From positions 8,900,040 to 8,964,039 of the forward strand of contig CM018048.1 of NCBI GenBank assembly GCA_008638375.1: a DNA stretch of 64,000 nucleotides, given 5' to 3'. Below, piece by piece: positions 21,907 through 35,039 of the stretch (position 1 is its first letter; each line of letters starts with the position of its first letter). The notes below the pieces were generated by a model. The model saw nothing but the letters and a program-made list of their open reading frames with translations, ran no database searches and was not told the DNA's origin. Source of the DNA: Nyssa sinensis (lineage: Eukaryota > Streptophyta > Magnoliopsida > Cornales > Nyssaceae). Made by a program: the position numbers and the translations under genes.

Positions 21907-24900
21907 TGTCACGCCCCGAATTCCAGCGAACCCGAGGCGCGAGTAACGAGACAAAAAAAAATAATAAGGAAATAAAGACGATTAAATATAATTACATACA
22001 TTCCGTGCACTATTCTGATACATAGACAAGGTCTGGTCCATTTGTTCACAACATACAAAATAAGATACAATCTCGGGCTTATGCCCTTATACAATATCAA
22101 AAGCGCCTCTTGGGCCTAACATAGTTCCTAATCAGCTCATCTCCCCGTCTCGTACAGCTGGGACATCATCTGAAATGTTGCCCCACTAAAGGGGTCAGTT
22201 CAACATGCTGGTACAATATAATGCTAATGCAAGAAACAAAATTAAGGGCGTGGCATGTGCAAGTGTACAGTTATATCTACATGGCATTCAACATTATGCA
22301 TACAATATACTAGCAATAATCTACATGTCATTCAATTCATTAATATAATCTAAGGCGTGGCATGTGCAAGTGTGCAATTATCTCTACATGTATTCTAAAT
22401 CATCCATGAAACACCCACACTACTCTACGCCACAACCATGTCAAATCTATGCCATGTCCATGTCAACTCATGTAATGTAATGTAATGCAATGTAATGTCA
22501 TGTCCCTTCACGGATCACTCCCGTTGGTTAGGGTACCAAATGTAATATCATGTCCCTTCACGGATCGCTCCCGCTGGTTAGGGTACCAAATGCAATATCA
22601 TGTCCCTTCGCGGATCGCTCCCGCTGGTTAGGGTACCAAATGCAATATCATGTCATGTCCAAGGAATCATACTATGCCAACATGCTTTGGTTTCATCATA
22701 TCATAATGTAATCTCAATGAGGCATCTCATTCATACACAAAGCATGTTTTCAAGTACATATTTCATAATGTCAACGGTTCTCAAAGCATATAATTCACAC
22801 ACTACTCTAACACATGCGATATACACACAATCATCATCCACATCATCACCCAACTTTAGCAAAATAGCACGAAGCACATAAGCATGTGAACAATCAAGCA
22901 AACATGTGAACAATCAAGGCAGCAAAATAAGTATTCCTAATCTCAATTCTATTTCTTACTTAGCACAATATATCGTACCTGATGGTCGATCTCAACTCAG
23001 GAAGACGTACTCGTAATGTAACAGAACTACAGTGAAAATACAAAAGGTCAGACCACCTTCTCTTTGCCTTTCCGTGTTCCTAAAATCATGGAATACAATT
23101 CAGTTCAATTGTTACTTTAATTATGCTATTCATCAAATTTTATGTCTTTATTTTATAAGTCTCGATTTTGTCAAATTAAACTCTACTGTTGGGTCTGGGA
23201 CGTCGAAGAAAGGAGGTTTAGTCTTTCGTGGAATTCAATTTGGACATTCGAGTTAAAAAGGCAAAATAGTCATTTTGCACTTGCACGGTTTCTCATTTTT
23301 TTTTTTTGAGGCCTCTCTTCGTAAATTGGACTCCACAGTTGAGTTCGGAACGTTCGAGGTAATAAAAATTCACTATCTTTTTATTTTAATCAAGGTTCGT
23401 TTGACTGTGTTTTGACTCAAGGGCATTTTGGTAATTTTCAAGGGTTCTACAGGTCTTTTATTTTTCGGGACCTCATCTCGCATCACGGACCTCACCGTTG
23501 GTCTTAGGAGGTCCAAGATAGTAAGAAAACATATATGATTTGTCGTATTTGGGCTTTGAAACAATTCGGAGTATTTAATTTTAATTAAATAAATTTAATT
23601 TATAAAATGGAATAAAGTATAACATATATATTTATTCAATGCACACATGAACACAAGACTGTCCTGCCCAAACGGTCACGCGCTCTGCCCCCCACGCGCC
23701 TGGTTTCTGTTTCGATTCCCAGGGACGCCACTGTGCGTCCCCTTTTTTTTTTTTTTTCATCGTTGGGCCAAACAGGCCCAATTTTCCCTTTTAATTTAAA
23801 ACGGACCCCCTCCCCTTTTTAACTTAAAACCGGCCCAACGGTTTAAGAAAAAAAAAAACAGGCCCAATCCCTTTTAAACAAACCAAACCCAACCAAAACA
23901 GGCCCAAGTGAGACCCAGGTCGCCCCCCTCCCTACGCCCGACTTTCCGGCCATGTCCGGTTGTCTTCCCCGGCCGAATTCCGGCCATCTCGCCGGAAACT
24001 CCATTGTTTCCCATATTTTTAACCTCCAAAAATTCCTGTTTTTATACCAGATTGATCCTCAAGCATTGAGGAATCTACTAGGGCTGTTTTGAACCTCACC
24101 AACGCTCGGTTTCCAGTCTGCAACACCCAGATTCCGGCCACGCATGCCAGATTCCAGCGTGCTTGATTTTTCAGTGATCTCATCACTGTTTTGCTTCTAG
24201 CTTCATCCTAAAATTCTTCTTAACTTCATATGATGGTATATAAGTCATTTAAACACGATTCTACGCATGAAATATCAATGAACCCGAAAATTATCCTAAG
24301 ACCTGCAACTGGGTCTTGTTATCTCATTTCTCAACCATTTGACTCGATTTTTGTTCCTGAATCCTCTACGTTTCATGCTGTTTTTGGTCCTATGTTCAAA
24401 ATAAATTAAATCAAGGTAAAAGTTTTTGAAACAGAAAAGTGACTTACCTTCAAATGTCGGATTATTTAGGTGTTGAGCTTCCCCTCCTCCCGTCTCCACT
24501 CCAGATCTGCTTCCCCTCTCTTTCTCTATAATTTTTCCTCTCTTCAACCCAACCAACACACACTCATATACATTGTCCTATCGCTCTCTCTCTATATCTC
24601 TTTCTCTCTCTATATCTCTCTCTACCCATCCATACTCTGAAATCTCTCTACACACTCAACCCCTACTGCCAGCCCATTATTTCCTTTCTTTTTCTGACTC
24701 CCCACTCCCCCATTCAGCTTTTCATTTAATAAGCCCTTGACCTCTTGCATTATATATACATATAATATAAAACACACACCAAACACACACACACACACAC
24801 TACAGCATACACTGCCGCATACATACACTCTCACGGCTGTACACCAGCTGCCATATGTATTTATATATTTAAATGTACAACCCATACTTATATATTTATA

Positions 24901-25069
24901 CAAATGATCCCCTACACATACATACACGCCATTCACCACTAAGAGAAAAATTACTAACAATAATAATGACAAAAATAATAATAGAAAAGAAAATAATAAA
25001 TAAATAGATGAAAAAAATAAAATAAATAAATAAATAAAAAAATTCTTCCAAAAATTTCAATCTTTACAG
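21907..25069 (-). mobile_element. 3.16-kb solo LTR (long-LTR retroelement) inserted in a gypsy relic
   Basis: It begins tgtcacgccccgaattcc and ends ttttcaatctttaca-like DNA (TG...CA on both strands). A perfect 5-bp duplication gtacc flanks it at 21902-21906 and 25070-25074. On the minus strand it ends in cggggcgtgaca, a common plant LTR terminus. The related LTR-like end at 44851 is followed by a tRNA-Met primer-binding site on the minus strand, which supports the orientation. It contains three 50-bp tandem repeats (22501-22650; unit tgtcccttcacggatc...gggtaccaaatgcaata), G/C-rich ggcccaa-rich stretches near 23750-23900, and CT and CA microsatellites at 24580-24800. No gag or pol is present, so it is a solo LTR left by recombination. 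Confidence 0.8.
22501..22650. repeat. Three 50-bp tandem repeats within the LTR
   Basis: Units start at 22501, 22551 and 22601. Each contains tgtccctt.cggatc.ctcccg.tggttagggtaccaaatg. Copies differ at only a few positions (cactcccgtt versus cgctcccgct). Confidence 0.9.
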
Positions 25070-25074
25070 TACCC

Positions 25075-26340
25075 GTTCATGATCAAGAATGATCAAGCTA
25101 ATAGTAAATAGATTTTGGTTAAGAAATTATTTGCATGATAAATACAGGCCAATATGAGATTATGTTATAGTACTAGATTATATTGTTGAGAAGAAAGAAA
25201 GAACTCCAAAACTTGTTCTTCGCACCAAAGGAAAATTATAAGAAAAAATTAAAATTGTTAAGGCAACTTCAACTAATAAGATTTCAAATATTAAAACATT
25301 GAAACCTTGTAGAACACTCTCTTGTCATTGAAAGTGCATATTAAGTTTTTTCATCCCTTGAAGACGATCACAAACAAGTTGGAAGAAAATAAAGTTGAAT
25401 TTTTTTTTTTTAATGTTACTACTTATCAAATTTTTTTTTTTTTTGTTGTTAATGTTGCTAAAATAATTGGTGTGGATGATAAAGAAGATGAATTGATTGA
25501 AAATCTTATTGTGCAGGAAGAAGAAAAAAAAGTTCAGAATTAATAAATCAAAGCGCGGATATAGTGGTACCAATCAATGATACAAGCTCTTTTATCGAAG
25601 AGAATAAATAAGAAATTCTCACGAGAGTAGTCAACGCTAAAGATGAGAATGAACCTGAATTTGTAAAGGATCATTTTGACGCTTACAAGAAGATTGAAAT
25701 TGTAGTATTGGATCAATAAGATAATTTTTATTTTATTACATGAATATTATTGTAATCAAAACATGGACATAAAATTACATATTTTATAAAAGATGTGAAA
25801 AAAGAAATCATTGAGTTTTCGATTGTTCTTTAAGAGAGATTCAACCATTGTTACTAGGTTGCAAACAAATTTGAGATAGCGTACATCTAATTAACTTGAG
25901 AACGAGTTTTTTTTCAAGTAGATGAGTCTTGATGTAGGAGAGATCGATATGATACCATAGAAACATGGATATATGTTTTAGAGTTATTGCAATATTCTTT
26001 AGTTTTTAAATAAAAACTTATTTCAAATTAATTATTTTAAATAAAATATTTATTATCTTTATTATTTTTTATTCAAAATAGGATTCTTTTTTCTATTAGG
26101 ATTCGGATAAGAAACATGAGTTACGGTTTCTTTGTCAAAATAATAGTTTTTTAGTTTTATAAATATGATGTCATAAGTCTTTATTATACAATTTTTTTTA
26201 TCAATATTAATACAATTTAAATTTTGAAGAATTTTTTTTTTTTTTTTTGAGTTGATTGTTTTCTACCATGTATATTGACGTTGGTTGTATGGATCTATTA
26301 AATTTTCGTTATGCGTTACACTAATTTATGGTTCAATCAA
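25075..26340 (+). mobile_element. Ty3/gypsy relic: internal remnant and 3' LTR
   Basis: After the solo LTR the older gypsy relic resumes. Internal DNA ends in gtacatctaattaacttgag followed by a polypurine-like stretch, then the LTR starts at 25930 (tgatgtaggag). The motif of a stop followed by aactcgaagacgaattcttt-like DNA just before the LTR is typical of plant gypsy 3' ends. The internal part lacks any recognisable reverse transcriptase or integrase and is heavily deleted. The end near 26335 is estimated by alignment to the copy at 33362-33785. Confidence 0.6.
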
Positions 26341-27312
26341 TGACAACCTTTATTTCCTCTTCAGTTTCATTTAGGTGATAAGAGTCGTTTATAATATTTG
26401 TGGTATTCAGTATCTCAAGCTTCAATTTTAATTGTACAATGCATTTTGTTGTATTAACTAAAAAAGGTTTAAGTGTGAAAGGTGTAACCTATTAGTCAAA
26501 GGAGATGTATCTCCCAACTGTTTTTATGTGTTGGTTACCTTCTATTGAAGACTTGAAACTTTAAAGTGTTGTTAGGTGTGAACTCAAGTACTGTCATTAT
26601 AATTTGATTAATCAATTACGCATGATCCACAAGGTGGATTGTGGTCATTTTTATATATAATTTAATTAAATTTACTTTATGTGGTGGAAAATGTAATTTC
26701 TTTGGAGAAAATTTTCTAGGAGAGTGGAGAAAAATAAAAGAAGAGTTTGGAAAGAAAATTAGAGAAAGAGATATGACTTAAAAGGGAGAAGCAAACAAAA
26801 ATATGGTTGTTTGAATATGTACGTGTTTTATGTGCCCAAATATTAAATGAAGGAAGGCCAAAATGAGAAGTTCAAAGCCATTGCAACTTTAAGATCAAGG
26901 GAATTGTTTGCTAAATCACTTTCGTATTTCATGAAAAATTATATTTGTAAAAGAAAATTTTAATGCATTTTTTTTCATTCTTATATATAAACAAATAGTT
27001 TTACATGTATTTATTATAGTTGATTTCACTACTTTGTATCTAGTGGATGTAGTAAGTATGGGATTTAACAAATGTATACCTTGTATTGAGATTTTCTATT
27101 TCTATTTGTTACTTGGAAGTTTAACACTCCAATGGAAGTAGTAAATTATATTATGTTATTAATTTTTAAGTTATGTTTAGTATGTTAAAATCGAATAAAT
27201 AAGAAATAAAACGAACTAAGGAATAATTTGAAGCTGAAATGGAATAAAAATAGTCATTCGTTATTCTATTTTATTGTTTGATAACTAAATAATTCTACTT
27301 GAGTAATAATAT

Positions 27313-27351
<39 letters not shown>

Positions 27352-28200
27352 GAGCGTATTTATCATAATTATATATATATGTAGATTTAAATATTTTTGT
27401 ATGTATTTATATACTTACATTGTTTTTATATTTATTTATGTATATGTTTATGTATATACATAAATCACCATTCTCTTTGATTTGTCCTTCTTGGCTTTTC
27501 TTAAGCCTTTCAACGAACGTTTAGGTAGTTTTCATAAGAATTTCTTACCTAATTAGTAGGATACTCTACTCCTTCTTATATGTATATAACATAAATTATA
27601 TATATGTATTTTTATTTATTTATTTTTTAGGTTATAAAAATGAATGATTATTCTTACTTTTTGTGAAAATATTTATTCTTTTATAATGGACATTCCTACT
27701 TTATTTGAAATGAAATTAAGAAGAACAATTCTGTTCCGCACTCTATTCCAACGACCAAAGTATTGACCCTTTTTTTTTTTTTTTTACCGTTGAAATGCTC
27801 TAACGCCACCAATATGCATGACACTTGCTGTCACGTCATGGCGGCCCCACTTTTTTAAACAGAAAAATTTTCATTTGCGTGCAGGGGTGAGGCAGCAATG
27901 TGGGAGAAGTTCTCGCATGCACTCAATTTGAGTTTTGCATTTATTGTGTCCGTCAGAGTAAGAAAATCTTAAGTGGCATTACATATGAGTTTGTAAATAC
28001 TGTCACGTTAACTGTGTAAACACTTTTAATAAAAATTTTAAGTAAACATAGTATTACTGTATTCCTTTTTAGAGAAATTCTACCATAAACTGGGCCCATT
28101 AATTTGACAGAACTCGATTTATAATATAATATTAATTAAATAAAATATTTTTAAAAGTAATATTTATTTAAGGATTAGTCATTTTCAATTTATTAAAATA
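26340..28200. repeat. Repeat block paralogous to 33790-34960, plus AT-rich spacer
   Basis: 26340-27350 matches 33790-34930: tcttcagtttcatttaggtg, tgcattttt near tattaactaaaaaagg, catgatccacaaggtggatt, tttgaataagtacatg-like DNA, and an (AT)n tract at the end (27317-27347). The copy here lacks about 185 bp present at about 33951-34130. From 27360 to 28200 it is AT-rich spacer with a poly-T run at 27770-27785 and no gene. Confidence 0.65.
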
Positions 28201-28204
28201 ATAA

Positions 28205-28500
28205 AATTAATAAATTAATGGGACACAGCTGATGTTGGAAAGGAAGAAGCACTGCCTAAAAGTGTGTGGGTCAATGGTAAAGGTCATGTCCTCATCATGT
28301 AAAATGGAAATAAACTCCTTTGACCTTTGTCCAATAAAGTTTTCAAAAGCATTTTCTTCGAAAAGGAAAGGGAGGAACAAAAAAATTAAAGTAGAGGAAA
28401 GTATTTTTTGTGATCATCCGGTGTTGATTTGAATAAGACCACCATTAAAAGTGGCTTGAGATATGTCATGTAATCGTTCACACGAAAGGAGGCTTAGTTT
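28205..28500 (+). repeat. Block R copy
   Basis: It contains cactgcctaaaagtgtgtgg, tttcaaaagcattttcttcg and ggtgttgatttgaataagac, the same order as at 17945-18260. Non-coding. Confidence 0.7.
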
Positions 28501-29260
28501 GAATCATATTTCAAACATGAAGTAGAAGTTTGTTTCATATTTGACTTATGGTTGTTGGTAGAGATTATTTTATGGGTTTTAGAATTTCATAAGACTCAAC
28601 TGCAATCCACTGTACTACTCAAGTCATGGGAATAGTTACTTGCGTGTAACAAATTCATGAAATAATTTCTTATAATTTGAGTGAGTAGATGTTTTTGGGA
28701 TGCAAACTGTAAGCTTTGTCATTGGGAGAAGTTTTTATTGAATGGTGTTATCTGGGTTTTGCTTTTCTTTAAACAACATGTCTCTACTCAAGATGGTTTG
28801 CTGGAAAAGGGGATTAATTATCACTCAAGCCTAGTATGTCTTCTGTAGAAGACAAGTGGAAACTTAGAGGGCAGTCTGCCCTAAAATAGTTTTAAGAGCT
28901 GCTGCTGCTTCCTCCTTCTTCTTCTTCTGCAGCCTTAGATAGAGCCTAATTGCCGAATTTTCAAAAGATTCTGATTTTATGTTCAAGAATATTGCTTAAG
29001 ATATTCAGAAGATCATGATGCTATGCTCAAGAATATTGCTTGGGATGTTCAAAATAGGTATGCTGGTCATCATACCAGCATATGTTGATCATGATACTTC
29101 TGTTGCGTATGCTAATTGGGATATTTCAGTGATCTGGGTTAATGATCGATAATTAATAATGTTGATGCTTTGTTTCCTAGTTTATCTATCTTGCTATCTT
29201 GCTATTTTCTTTTTTAATTTGTTGTTTGATTAGTTAGAGGGAGAGAATCTCACTAGGAGA
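28500..29260. other. Spacer with a short imperfect tandem repeat
   Basis: No gene is seen. About 28970-29060 holds two imperfect 45-bp repeats (ttatgttcaagaatattgct / ctatgctcaagaatattgct). A CTT-rich stretch lies near 28905-28935. Confidence 0.45.
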
Positions 29261-29269
29261 CTCCCATTC

Positions 29270-29650
29270 AAGTTTTCAAAAGTATTTTCTTTAAGAAGAA
29301 AAGGGAATAAAAAGAAATCATTTTTGTCTTCTGGTGTTGATTTGAAGAAGACCATTGAGATTTGTCAAGTAATCCTTCAAAGGAAGAAGGGTTAGATTTG
29401 TATTGTATTTGTCGCTCAAAATGATCAGTTTGGGTGGATTGAGTGTCATATATATATATATATGAGAAGTAATGAGAAGAATTATATAATGGATTGCTAC
29501 CTATGCTTAGATCGCAGATAAACAAAAAATTTATTGATAAGACCTTTTATAAGACTAGGAGTTTTTGGGATATACCTACTCCTGAAAGCTATACACTTGG
29601 TCGTGGACTGGTGAAGAATTCTTAAATCAAGGGATAAAGCTAAGATCATT
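29270..29650 (+). repeat. Block R and LTR-like fragment
   Basis: 29270-29400 carries block R (tttcaaaagtattttctt, tggtgttgatttgaagaaga). 29555-29650 resembles the end of the LTR-like block at 21030-21120 and 32830-32900 (tttttgggatatacctactc). Confidence 0.6.
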
Positions 29651-29699
29651 TCTTCATCATATTGTGGATTCATTTATAGTATTGTTTGTGGTATTCAGA

Positions 29700-31635
29700 A
29701 TCTCAAGCTTGAATTTCAATACATTTTTTTTCTTTTGTATTAACTTGAAAAAGTAAAGTGTGAAAGGTCCAACATATTAGTCAAAGAGATGCATCTCTGA
29801 ACTGAAAGTTTTGGTTTTAGTGGGCGTTTTAGGTTGAATAGGGGAGGTGCATTTCTATGAGTGTGGTCCACGATTTTGGAAGATAGGTATTTTTAGCTAT
29901 TTTGGCGGTTGCACTTCACGATTTTTTCCTCCACCTATGGGACCAAACAGACTATTAGTTACACTTGGAGGTTTCGGCGTACTTGTCCTCTATTGAAGAC
30001 TTGAAACTTGAGATCATTACTAGGCGTGAACATTGAGCACTGTAATTATAATTTGATTGATCAATTGTGCATGATCCATAACGGAAGCTTTCCAAATTGT
30101 GGTTATTTGCCCTATATATATGTATATAAATTTAATTGAATTTTCTTTATGAGATGGAAAATATAATTTCTCCGAAGAAAAACTTCTAGGAGGAGAGTGA
30201 AAAAAATAAAGGGAAAAAGAAAAGGACAATTTGAATGAGAAAAAAAATAAAAATAGAAAAGAGATATGACTTCAAAGGAGAAAAATAAAAATATGGTAAT
30301 TTTAATTGTACAATGCATTTTTTGTATTAATTCAAAAAAAGTAAAGTGTGAAATGACCAATCTATTAGTCTAAGGAGATGCATCTTCAAACTGAAAGTTT
30401 CACTATTGGTGGGTGCTTGGTAGAACAGTTGGAGGGAAGGGCATTTCTGCAGGTACAACTCGTGATTTTGGAACGAAGCTATTTGTAGTCATTTTAACGG
30501 GTGTAGTTCACGATTTTCTCCTCCACTCGCAAGGACAAACAGACTCTTAGTTACACTTGGAGGTTTCAGTGTACCCGTTGCCTTCTATTTAAGACTTGAA
30601 ACTTGAGACCATTGCTAGGTGTGAACTTTGAACACTGCAATTATAATTTAATTGATCAATCAGGCATGATCCACAAAATGAAGCTTCTTGGATTTTGGTC
30701 ATTTGCTTTATATATAAATAATTTAACTGCATTTACTTTATGAGGTGAAAAACATACTTTCTCTGGAAAAAAAAATTTCTAGGAGGAGAGTGAAGAAAAA
30801 TAAAGAGTAAAAGAAAAGGACAATTTGAATGAGAAAGGGAAAAAAAATTAGAGAATGAGGTATGATTAAAAGGGAGAAACAAACAAAAATACGGTAATTT
30901 TAATTGTACAATGCATTTTTTGAATTAACTCAAAAAAGTAAAGTGTGAAAGGTCCAACCTATTAGTCAAAGAAGATGCATCTGCTAATTGAAATTTCAGT
31001 TTTAGTAGGTGTTTGGTGAAACAGGCGGATGGACATATTTGTAGTGTGCCCATTAGTTTTGGAACGAAGGTATTTGTAACCATTTTAGTCGGTGCAGTTC
31101 GCGATTTTCTTATCTGCTCATAGGGCCAAACAGACTCTTGGTTACACTTGGAGGTTTTGGTGTACCGTTTGCCTTCTATTGAAGACTTGAAACTCGTGAT
31201 CGTTGCGAGGTGTAAACTTTGAGCACTGCAATTTTAATTTGATTGATCAATCATGCACAATTCACAAACAAAGTTTCTTGGATTGTGGTCATTTGTTATA
31301 TACATATAAATAATTTAACTAAATTTGCTTTATGTGGTGGGAAATATAATTTCTTCTATGAGAAATTTATAGGAGGAGAGTGAAGAAAAAGAAAGGGAAA
31401 AAGAACAGGACAATTTGAATGAGAAAGAAAAAAAAATTTGAAAAAGAGATATGACTTAAAAGGCAAAAACAAACAAAAATATGGTAACTTTAATTGTACA
31501 ATGCATTTTTTATTATGTCAAAAAAAATAAAGTGTGAGGTCCAACCTGTTAGCCAAAAGAGATGCATCTTCAGACTAAAAGTTTAAGTTTTAGTGCGTGT
31601 TTGGAAAAACAACTAGACGAAGTAGCATTTTTTAG
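29700..31635 (+). repeat. Tandem array of ~596-bp repeat units (three plus a partial)
   Basis: The marker ttttaattgtacaatgcatt recurs at about 30299, 30896 and 31492 (spacing about 597 and 596), with a diverged first copy near 29715. Each unit holds, in order: aaagtgtgaaaggtccaac, an insert with ends like tagtgggtgtttggt / caaacagactctta, gacttgaaacttgag, gtgaactttgagcactg, a ttgatcaatcatgc motif, gtggtcatttgc, gtggaaaatataatttc, and aagggagaaacaaacaaaaa. There is no coding capacity. Other copies lie at 17200-17450, 26420-26870, 33855-34430 and, inverted, 35040-35600. Confidence 0.85.
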
Positions 31636-31644
31636 GGTGTGGCC

Positions 31645-32900
31645 CGTGTGTGTACGCTACATGGCCCACTACCCTGCTCCTGCAGTCTTGGGATAGCCTT
31701 AACTTTAGATATAATTTTTTGAAAAATATTTTTAAAAATTTTATAATTATTTTTTTAAAAACTATGAAAATGCATTTGGATACAAAAATTTAAATTATAA
31801 AAACTTAAAAAAAATTAAAATTAATAACTTGCCAAATGCGTTTCCCACATTTTGAAATTAAAAATCTGTTTTTAAAAACATAAACAAACATAAATGTTTT
31901 AGTCCCTATACAAGGAACAAGCTTCCAAATCCCACTTTAGAAGTGTTCCTTGTTTTGAGAATTTCAATAGAATGGTTAGAGATTTTGCTAACTAATTTCC
32001 ATACTTTATTGTTCCTGCACTGCTTAAAAGTGCCGGGTCCATGACGAAAACTACTTCATTCTTCATGTGAAATGGAAACAGATTCCTTGAACTTTGTCCA
32101 TCAAAGTTTCGAAAACTCTTTTTCTTTTCTCTTTTTTATTTTTTTTATTTTAAAAGAAGAAAAGGGAACAAATAGATCAAAGTAGAAGACTTCATTTTTG
32201 TCTTCTGGTGTTGATTTGAAGAAGACCAAAGAAAAAGTGGCTTGAGAGATTTGTTAAGTAATCCTTTAAAGGAAGAAGGGTTAACAGTTTGTATCTTATT
32301 ATTTTTGTTAGAAGTATAATAGGGTTACTTATATATTATTGTGATACTAGGGTTAAGGGTTAGCCATCACACATATTATTGTGTAATGAATTAGAATTTC
32401 ATAGTTTATTTCCTTTATTAATATTTTTCATGTACAATCTCATGATCTTTCTTTCTTTTATTAATATTTTTCATGTATAACCTTTCTTTATTAATACTTT
32501 CTATGTACAATCTCATGACCCTCTTATATAAAGAACTCTTTTGTTTAGTTTAAAGCAATCAATATAATACAATACAGTCCTATCGTTTTTGGATTTTTTT
32601 CTTCTCTCTTTTCTCTTTCTTCATTATTTCTTTTTGGGTTTTTTCCTTCTCTCTTTTTTCTTTCTTCACTATTTGTTTTCTTTTTTATGTTATTCTAGCA
32701 AATCTAACAGTTTCAAAAGAATAAAGGCGATGTCCCACGTTGAATGGTTTATATTTGGTCTATTGTTTTTCAAGGGGTCTACTTTGAGTGGATTGAGAGT
32801 CCAATTATTATTAATTTTTAAAGAGCGGATGTTCTTGGGATATACCCACTCCTGAAAGTTGTACACTTGATCGTAGACCTCGTGGTGAAAAATTCTTTTA
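31645..32900 (+). repeat. LTR-like block, copy 2 of the 1.2-kb duplication
   Basis: Paralogue of 19785-21075. It differs by an extra AT-rich segment of about 200 bp at 31705-31905 and by having an empty site for the MITE at about 32461-32480. Expanded repeats of tttattaatatttttcatgt (32415-32500) are local duplications. Confidence 0.65.
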
Positions 32901-32902
32901 TA

Positions 32903-33790
32903 GTGGATATAGTGGTACCAATCAATGATACAAGCTCTTTTATCGAAGAGAATAAATAAGAAATTCTCATAAAAGTAGTCAACGCTAAAGATGAGAATGA
33001 ACCTGAATCCGTAAAGGATGATTTTGATGCTTACAAGGAAATTGAAATTGTAGTATTGGATCAATAAGATAATTTCTATTTTATTACATGAATATTATTG
33101 TAATCAAAACGTGGACATAAAATTACATATTTCATAAAAGATGTGAAAAAGAAATCATAGAGATTTAGATTGTTCTTGAAGAGAGATTCAACCATTATTA
33201 CTAGGTTGCGGATGAATTCGAGATTGCGTACATTTAGTTAACTCGAAGACGAATTCTTTTCAAGTAGACGAGAACTCGTCTTCATCGAGATTGCGTACAT
33301 CTAGTTAACTCGAAGACGAATTCTTTTCAAGTAGACGAGAACTCGTCTTGAAGACGAGTCTTGATGTAAGAAAGATATGATACCATAGAAACATGGATAT
33401 ATGTTTTAGAGTTATTGCAATATTTTTTAGTTTCTAAATTTTAACTTATTTCAAATTACTTATTTTAAATAAAATATCTATTATCTTTATTATTTTCTAT
33501 TCAAAATAGAATTCTTTTTTCTATTAGGATTCGGATAAGAATATGAGTTACGATTTCTTAGTCAAAATAGTAATCTTCTAGTTTTATAAACATGATGTCA
33601 TAAGTCTTTATTACACAATTTTTTTACCGATATTAATACAATTTAAAATTTTGAAGAATTTATTATTATTATTATTTTGAATTGATTGTTTTCTACGGTA
33701 TATATTGACGTTGGTTGTATGGATTTATTCAATTTTTCGTTATGCATTACACTAATTTATGGTTCAATCAATGACACCCTTTATTTCCTC
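32903..33790 (+). mobile_element. Ty3/gypsy relic, second copy: internal 3' end plus LTR
   Basis: 32903-33361 matches 25553-25929 (shared gatatagtggtaccaatcaa and gacttacaag-type DNA). The LTR at 33362 to about 33785 starts tgatgtaagaaagat and matches the LTR at 25930. Just before the LTR, 33220-33353 is a 67-bp perfect-to-near-perfect tandem duplication (gagattgcgtacat.tagtta... with gtagacgagaactcgtctt), which also forms a local hairpin. It has no gag or pol; it is a truncated copy that travelled with the surrounding repeats. Confidence 0.65.
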
Positions 33791-34960
33791 TTCAGTTTCA
33801 TTTAGGTGATAAGAGTCATTTATAGTATTTGTGGTATTCAGAATCTCAAGCTTGAATTTTAATTGTACAATGCATTTTTTGTATTAACTAAAAAAGGTTT
33901 AAGTGTGAAAGGTGTAATCTATTAGTCAAAGGAGATGTATCTCCCAACTGAAAGTTCAATTTTAGTGGGTGTTTGGTATAATGTGGGGAGGGGCATTTTC
34001 ACTGATGTAGTCCGTGATTTGGGGACAAAGGTGTTTGTAGTGGGTTTATTTTGATAGGTGCAACTCGTGATTTTCTCTTTCACCTACAAGATCAAACTGG
34101 TTCTTGATTATACTTGAAAATCTCTACGTGTTGGTTATCTTCTATTAAAGACTTGAAACTTAAAAGCGTTGTTAGGTGTGAACTCTAAGTACTGTAATTA
34201 TAATTTGATTAATCAATCATGCATGATCCACAAGATGGATTGTGGTCATTTTTATATATAATTTAACCGAATTTGTTTTATGTGGTGGAAAATTTAATTT
34301 CTTGGGAGAAAATTTTCTAGGAGAGTGGAGAGAAAGAAAAGGAGAATTTGGAAAGAAAATTAGAGAAAGTGATATGACTTAAAGGGAGAAGCAAACAAAA
34401 ATATGGTTGTTTGAATAAGTACATGTTTTATGTGCCCAAACATTGAAGGCCAAAATGAGAAGTTCAAAGCCATTGCGAATTAATGATCAAGGGAATTGTT
34501 AGCTAAATCACTTCCGTACTCCATGAAAAATTATATTTGTAAAAGAATTTTTTAATGCAATTTTTTCATTCTTATATATAAACAAATAGTTTTACATGTA
34601 TTTATTACGGTCGATTTCACTACTTTGTGTCTAGTGAATGTAGTAAATATGGGATTTAACAAATGTATACCTTGTATTGAGATTTTCTATTTCTATTTGC
34701 TACTTTGGAAGTTTAACACTCCAATGGAAGTAGGAAATTATATTATTTTATTATTTTTTAAGCTATATTTGGTATGTTAAAATAGAATAAACAAGAAATA
34801 AAATGAACTAAGTAATGATTTGAGCCTGAAATGGAATAACAATAGTCATTGTTATTTCATTTCATTGTTTGATAACTAAATAATTCTACTTGATTAATAA
34901 TATTAAATATATATATATATATATATATATGTATGAGTGTATTTATCATAATTATATATA
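33790..34960 (+). repeat. Repeat block paralogous to 26340-27350
   Basis: Same marker order as 26340-27350, including one ~600-bp unit (33855-34430), ggccaaaatgagaagttcaa, and an (AT)n tract at 34905-34930. It retains the ~185-bp insert missing from the other copy. Confidence 0.7.
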
Positions 34961-35039
34961 TATATGTAGATTTAAATATTTTTCTATATATTTATATACT
35001 TACATTATTTTTATATTTATTTATGTATATGCATATACA

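Noticed and set aside
22501..22650. Regular repeats considered as a CRISPR-like array
   Set aside because: Tandem repeats without unique spacers, in a plant LTR; not CRISPR.
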